From the NCBI GenBank assembly GCA_021151665.1, contig JAGKWW010000035.1:1-30775 (forward strand): 30,775 nt of DNA, in the 5' to 3' direction. The notes below the pieces were generated by a model. It was not told the DNA's origin and made no database searches. It worked only from the letters and a program-made list of their open reading frames with translations. Shown here piece by piece: positions 30,047 to 30,775 of this stretch. A program made the position numbers and the translations under genes. The stretch's first letter is position 1, and each line of letters begins with the position of its first letter. The DNA comes from Flavobacteriaceae bacterium (lineage in GTDB: Bacteria; Bacteroidota; Bacteroidia; Flavobacteriales; Flavobacteriaceae).

Positions 30047-30643
30047 TCAATTACATGCCACACCGGACGTCAGCCTGTCGGAAAGGCCGAGCTCTTTGGC
30101 TTTCTGCATGTCTGCGCATGCCATGGCCATGTCGTTGTTGTCCTGGGCAAGGCGCGCGCGGCACGAGTAAATATACGCCAGCTTATTTTCGGGAATGTTT
30201 TGCGACTCTATTACGGTGGTGTAATCTTTCATGGCTTTTTCGGGCTGCTTCATGAGTACGTAGGTAGTGGCCCGCGAAACCAGTGCCCTCCACGCCTGCT
30301 CGGGTGTGCTTATGTTGAGCGCCTGCGTGTAGAAGTCGACCGCCTTTTTAAAGCGCCCTTCCTTGCTTTGCGCTACCGCCTTTTCCATAAGCTCTTGGAA
30401 GTTGCCCGTTTTGTTGGCCTCTATGCTAACGAACTCAATTTTCTCGGTAGACTGTTTTTTGACGATTGCCGGCTCGGGTGCAGAAAACTGGATCTTTGGC
30501 TCCTGTGGCTTGGGTGCCGGGGCTTCGGTTTTTGGGGTTTGCGGCGTAGTGCTGCCCCCGCCAGGGTTGTTATACTTAGGGTAGGTTTGCGCCAAAGCGG
30601 CTACCCCCATACATAACGCCACGGTAGTAAATAGTTTTTTCAT
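30047..30643 (-). CDS. Exported TPR-repeat protein
   Basis: The 198-residue protein has a signal peptide MKKLFTTVALCMGVAALAQ, a Pro/Thr-rich linker (about 25-60, PGGGSTTPQTPKTEAPAPKP) and two to three TPR-like repeats from about 75: AVAQSKEGRFKKAVDFYTQALNIS, RALVSRATTYVLMKQPEKAMKDYTTVIES, and AYIYSCRARLAQDNNDMAMACADMQKAKELG. It is probably periplasmic and may scaffold other proteins. A small hairpin AGGAACT / AGTTCCT (30012-30034) separates it from recG. Upstream (30644-30775) is AT-rich with no gene that I can support. Confidence 0.85.
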   Translation of the reverse strand: MKKLFTTVALCMGVAALAQTYPKYNNPGGGSTTPQTPKTEAPAPKPQEPKIQFSAPEPAIVKKQSTEKIEFVSIEANKTGNFQELMEKAVAQSKEGRFKKAVDFYTQALNISTPEQAWRALVSRATTYVLMKQPEKAMKDYTTVIESQNIPENKLAYIYSCRARLAQDNNDMAMACADMQKAKELGLSDRLTSGVACN

Positions 30644-30775
30644 AGTTGGAAGGTTTGAAGGAGTGTAAGTTACGGAAAAATTGGGAGGTGTGGTGTTAAA
30701 ATTGAATTGACAAAATTGCTAAAACTGCGGGAAATACCTATATAAAATTGCGTATTTATACCTATTCTATAAATT

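Overview
The window reads as chromosomal core sequence from a member of the Bacteroidota, most likely a Flavobacterium-like Flavobacteriaceae. Three things point there. The gene families are typical: short PLP arginine decarboxylase beside a deoxyhypusine-synthase-like protein, DUF4258, DUF3822 next to rsmD, a RecD-like helicase, and many small lipoproteins. The promoters use the Bacteroidota -7 element TAnnTTTG, found intact before about ten genes. Shine-Dalgarno sequences are weak or absent. Gene density is high, and no prophage, IS transposase, CRISPR array or integrase is visible. Layout: 1-2877 holds a partial tRNA-Val(UAC), a DUF4258 membrane-anchored protein, proline dehydrogenase, and divergent aroB. 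2888-6031 is a polyamine-type operon: possible leader ORF and hairpin, arginine decarboxylase, deoxyhypusine-synthase-like protein, a small protein with a very acidic tail, then a terminator. 6067-12859 carries a lipoprotein, ppc with a DinB-like partner, an Lrp/AsnC regulator, an M14 carboxypeptidase, a divergent XRE regulator and an acyltransferase. 12917-17761 carries a spermidine-synthase-like protein, kdsB, a RecD-like helicase, DUF3822-rsmD, and an AT-rich PD-(D/E)XK-like protein. 17869-18178 is RNase P RNA on the minus strand, followed by a gene-free repeat field. 18513-22696 holds a small conserved protein with topoisomerase IB, an S23-type four-helix-bundle gene between inverted repeat arms, then dnaX split by a frameshift at A10, and a DUF7935-like protein. 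22801-30643 holds small exported proteins, an M1 aminopeptidase, an AHSA1 protein, a lipoprotein, a membrane protein, a flavobacterial-type intergenic repeat, recG and a TPR protein. The points most worth following are: dnaX, where a ten-A run with an open -1 frame would make the full-length tau subunit; a shared set of TTTACA-N2-TGTAAA sites covering both divergent promoters between the XRE regulator and the carboxypeptidase; the deoxyhypusine-synthase-like protein with glycine where the catalytic lysine should be, encoded directly after arginine decarboxylase with no agmatinase gene in view; and the S23 gene enclosed by inverted arms of a repeat that recurs at other intergenic sites. No obvious new multi-gene defence or mobile system was found.
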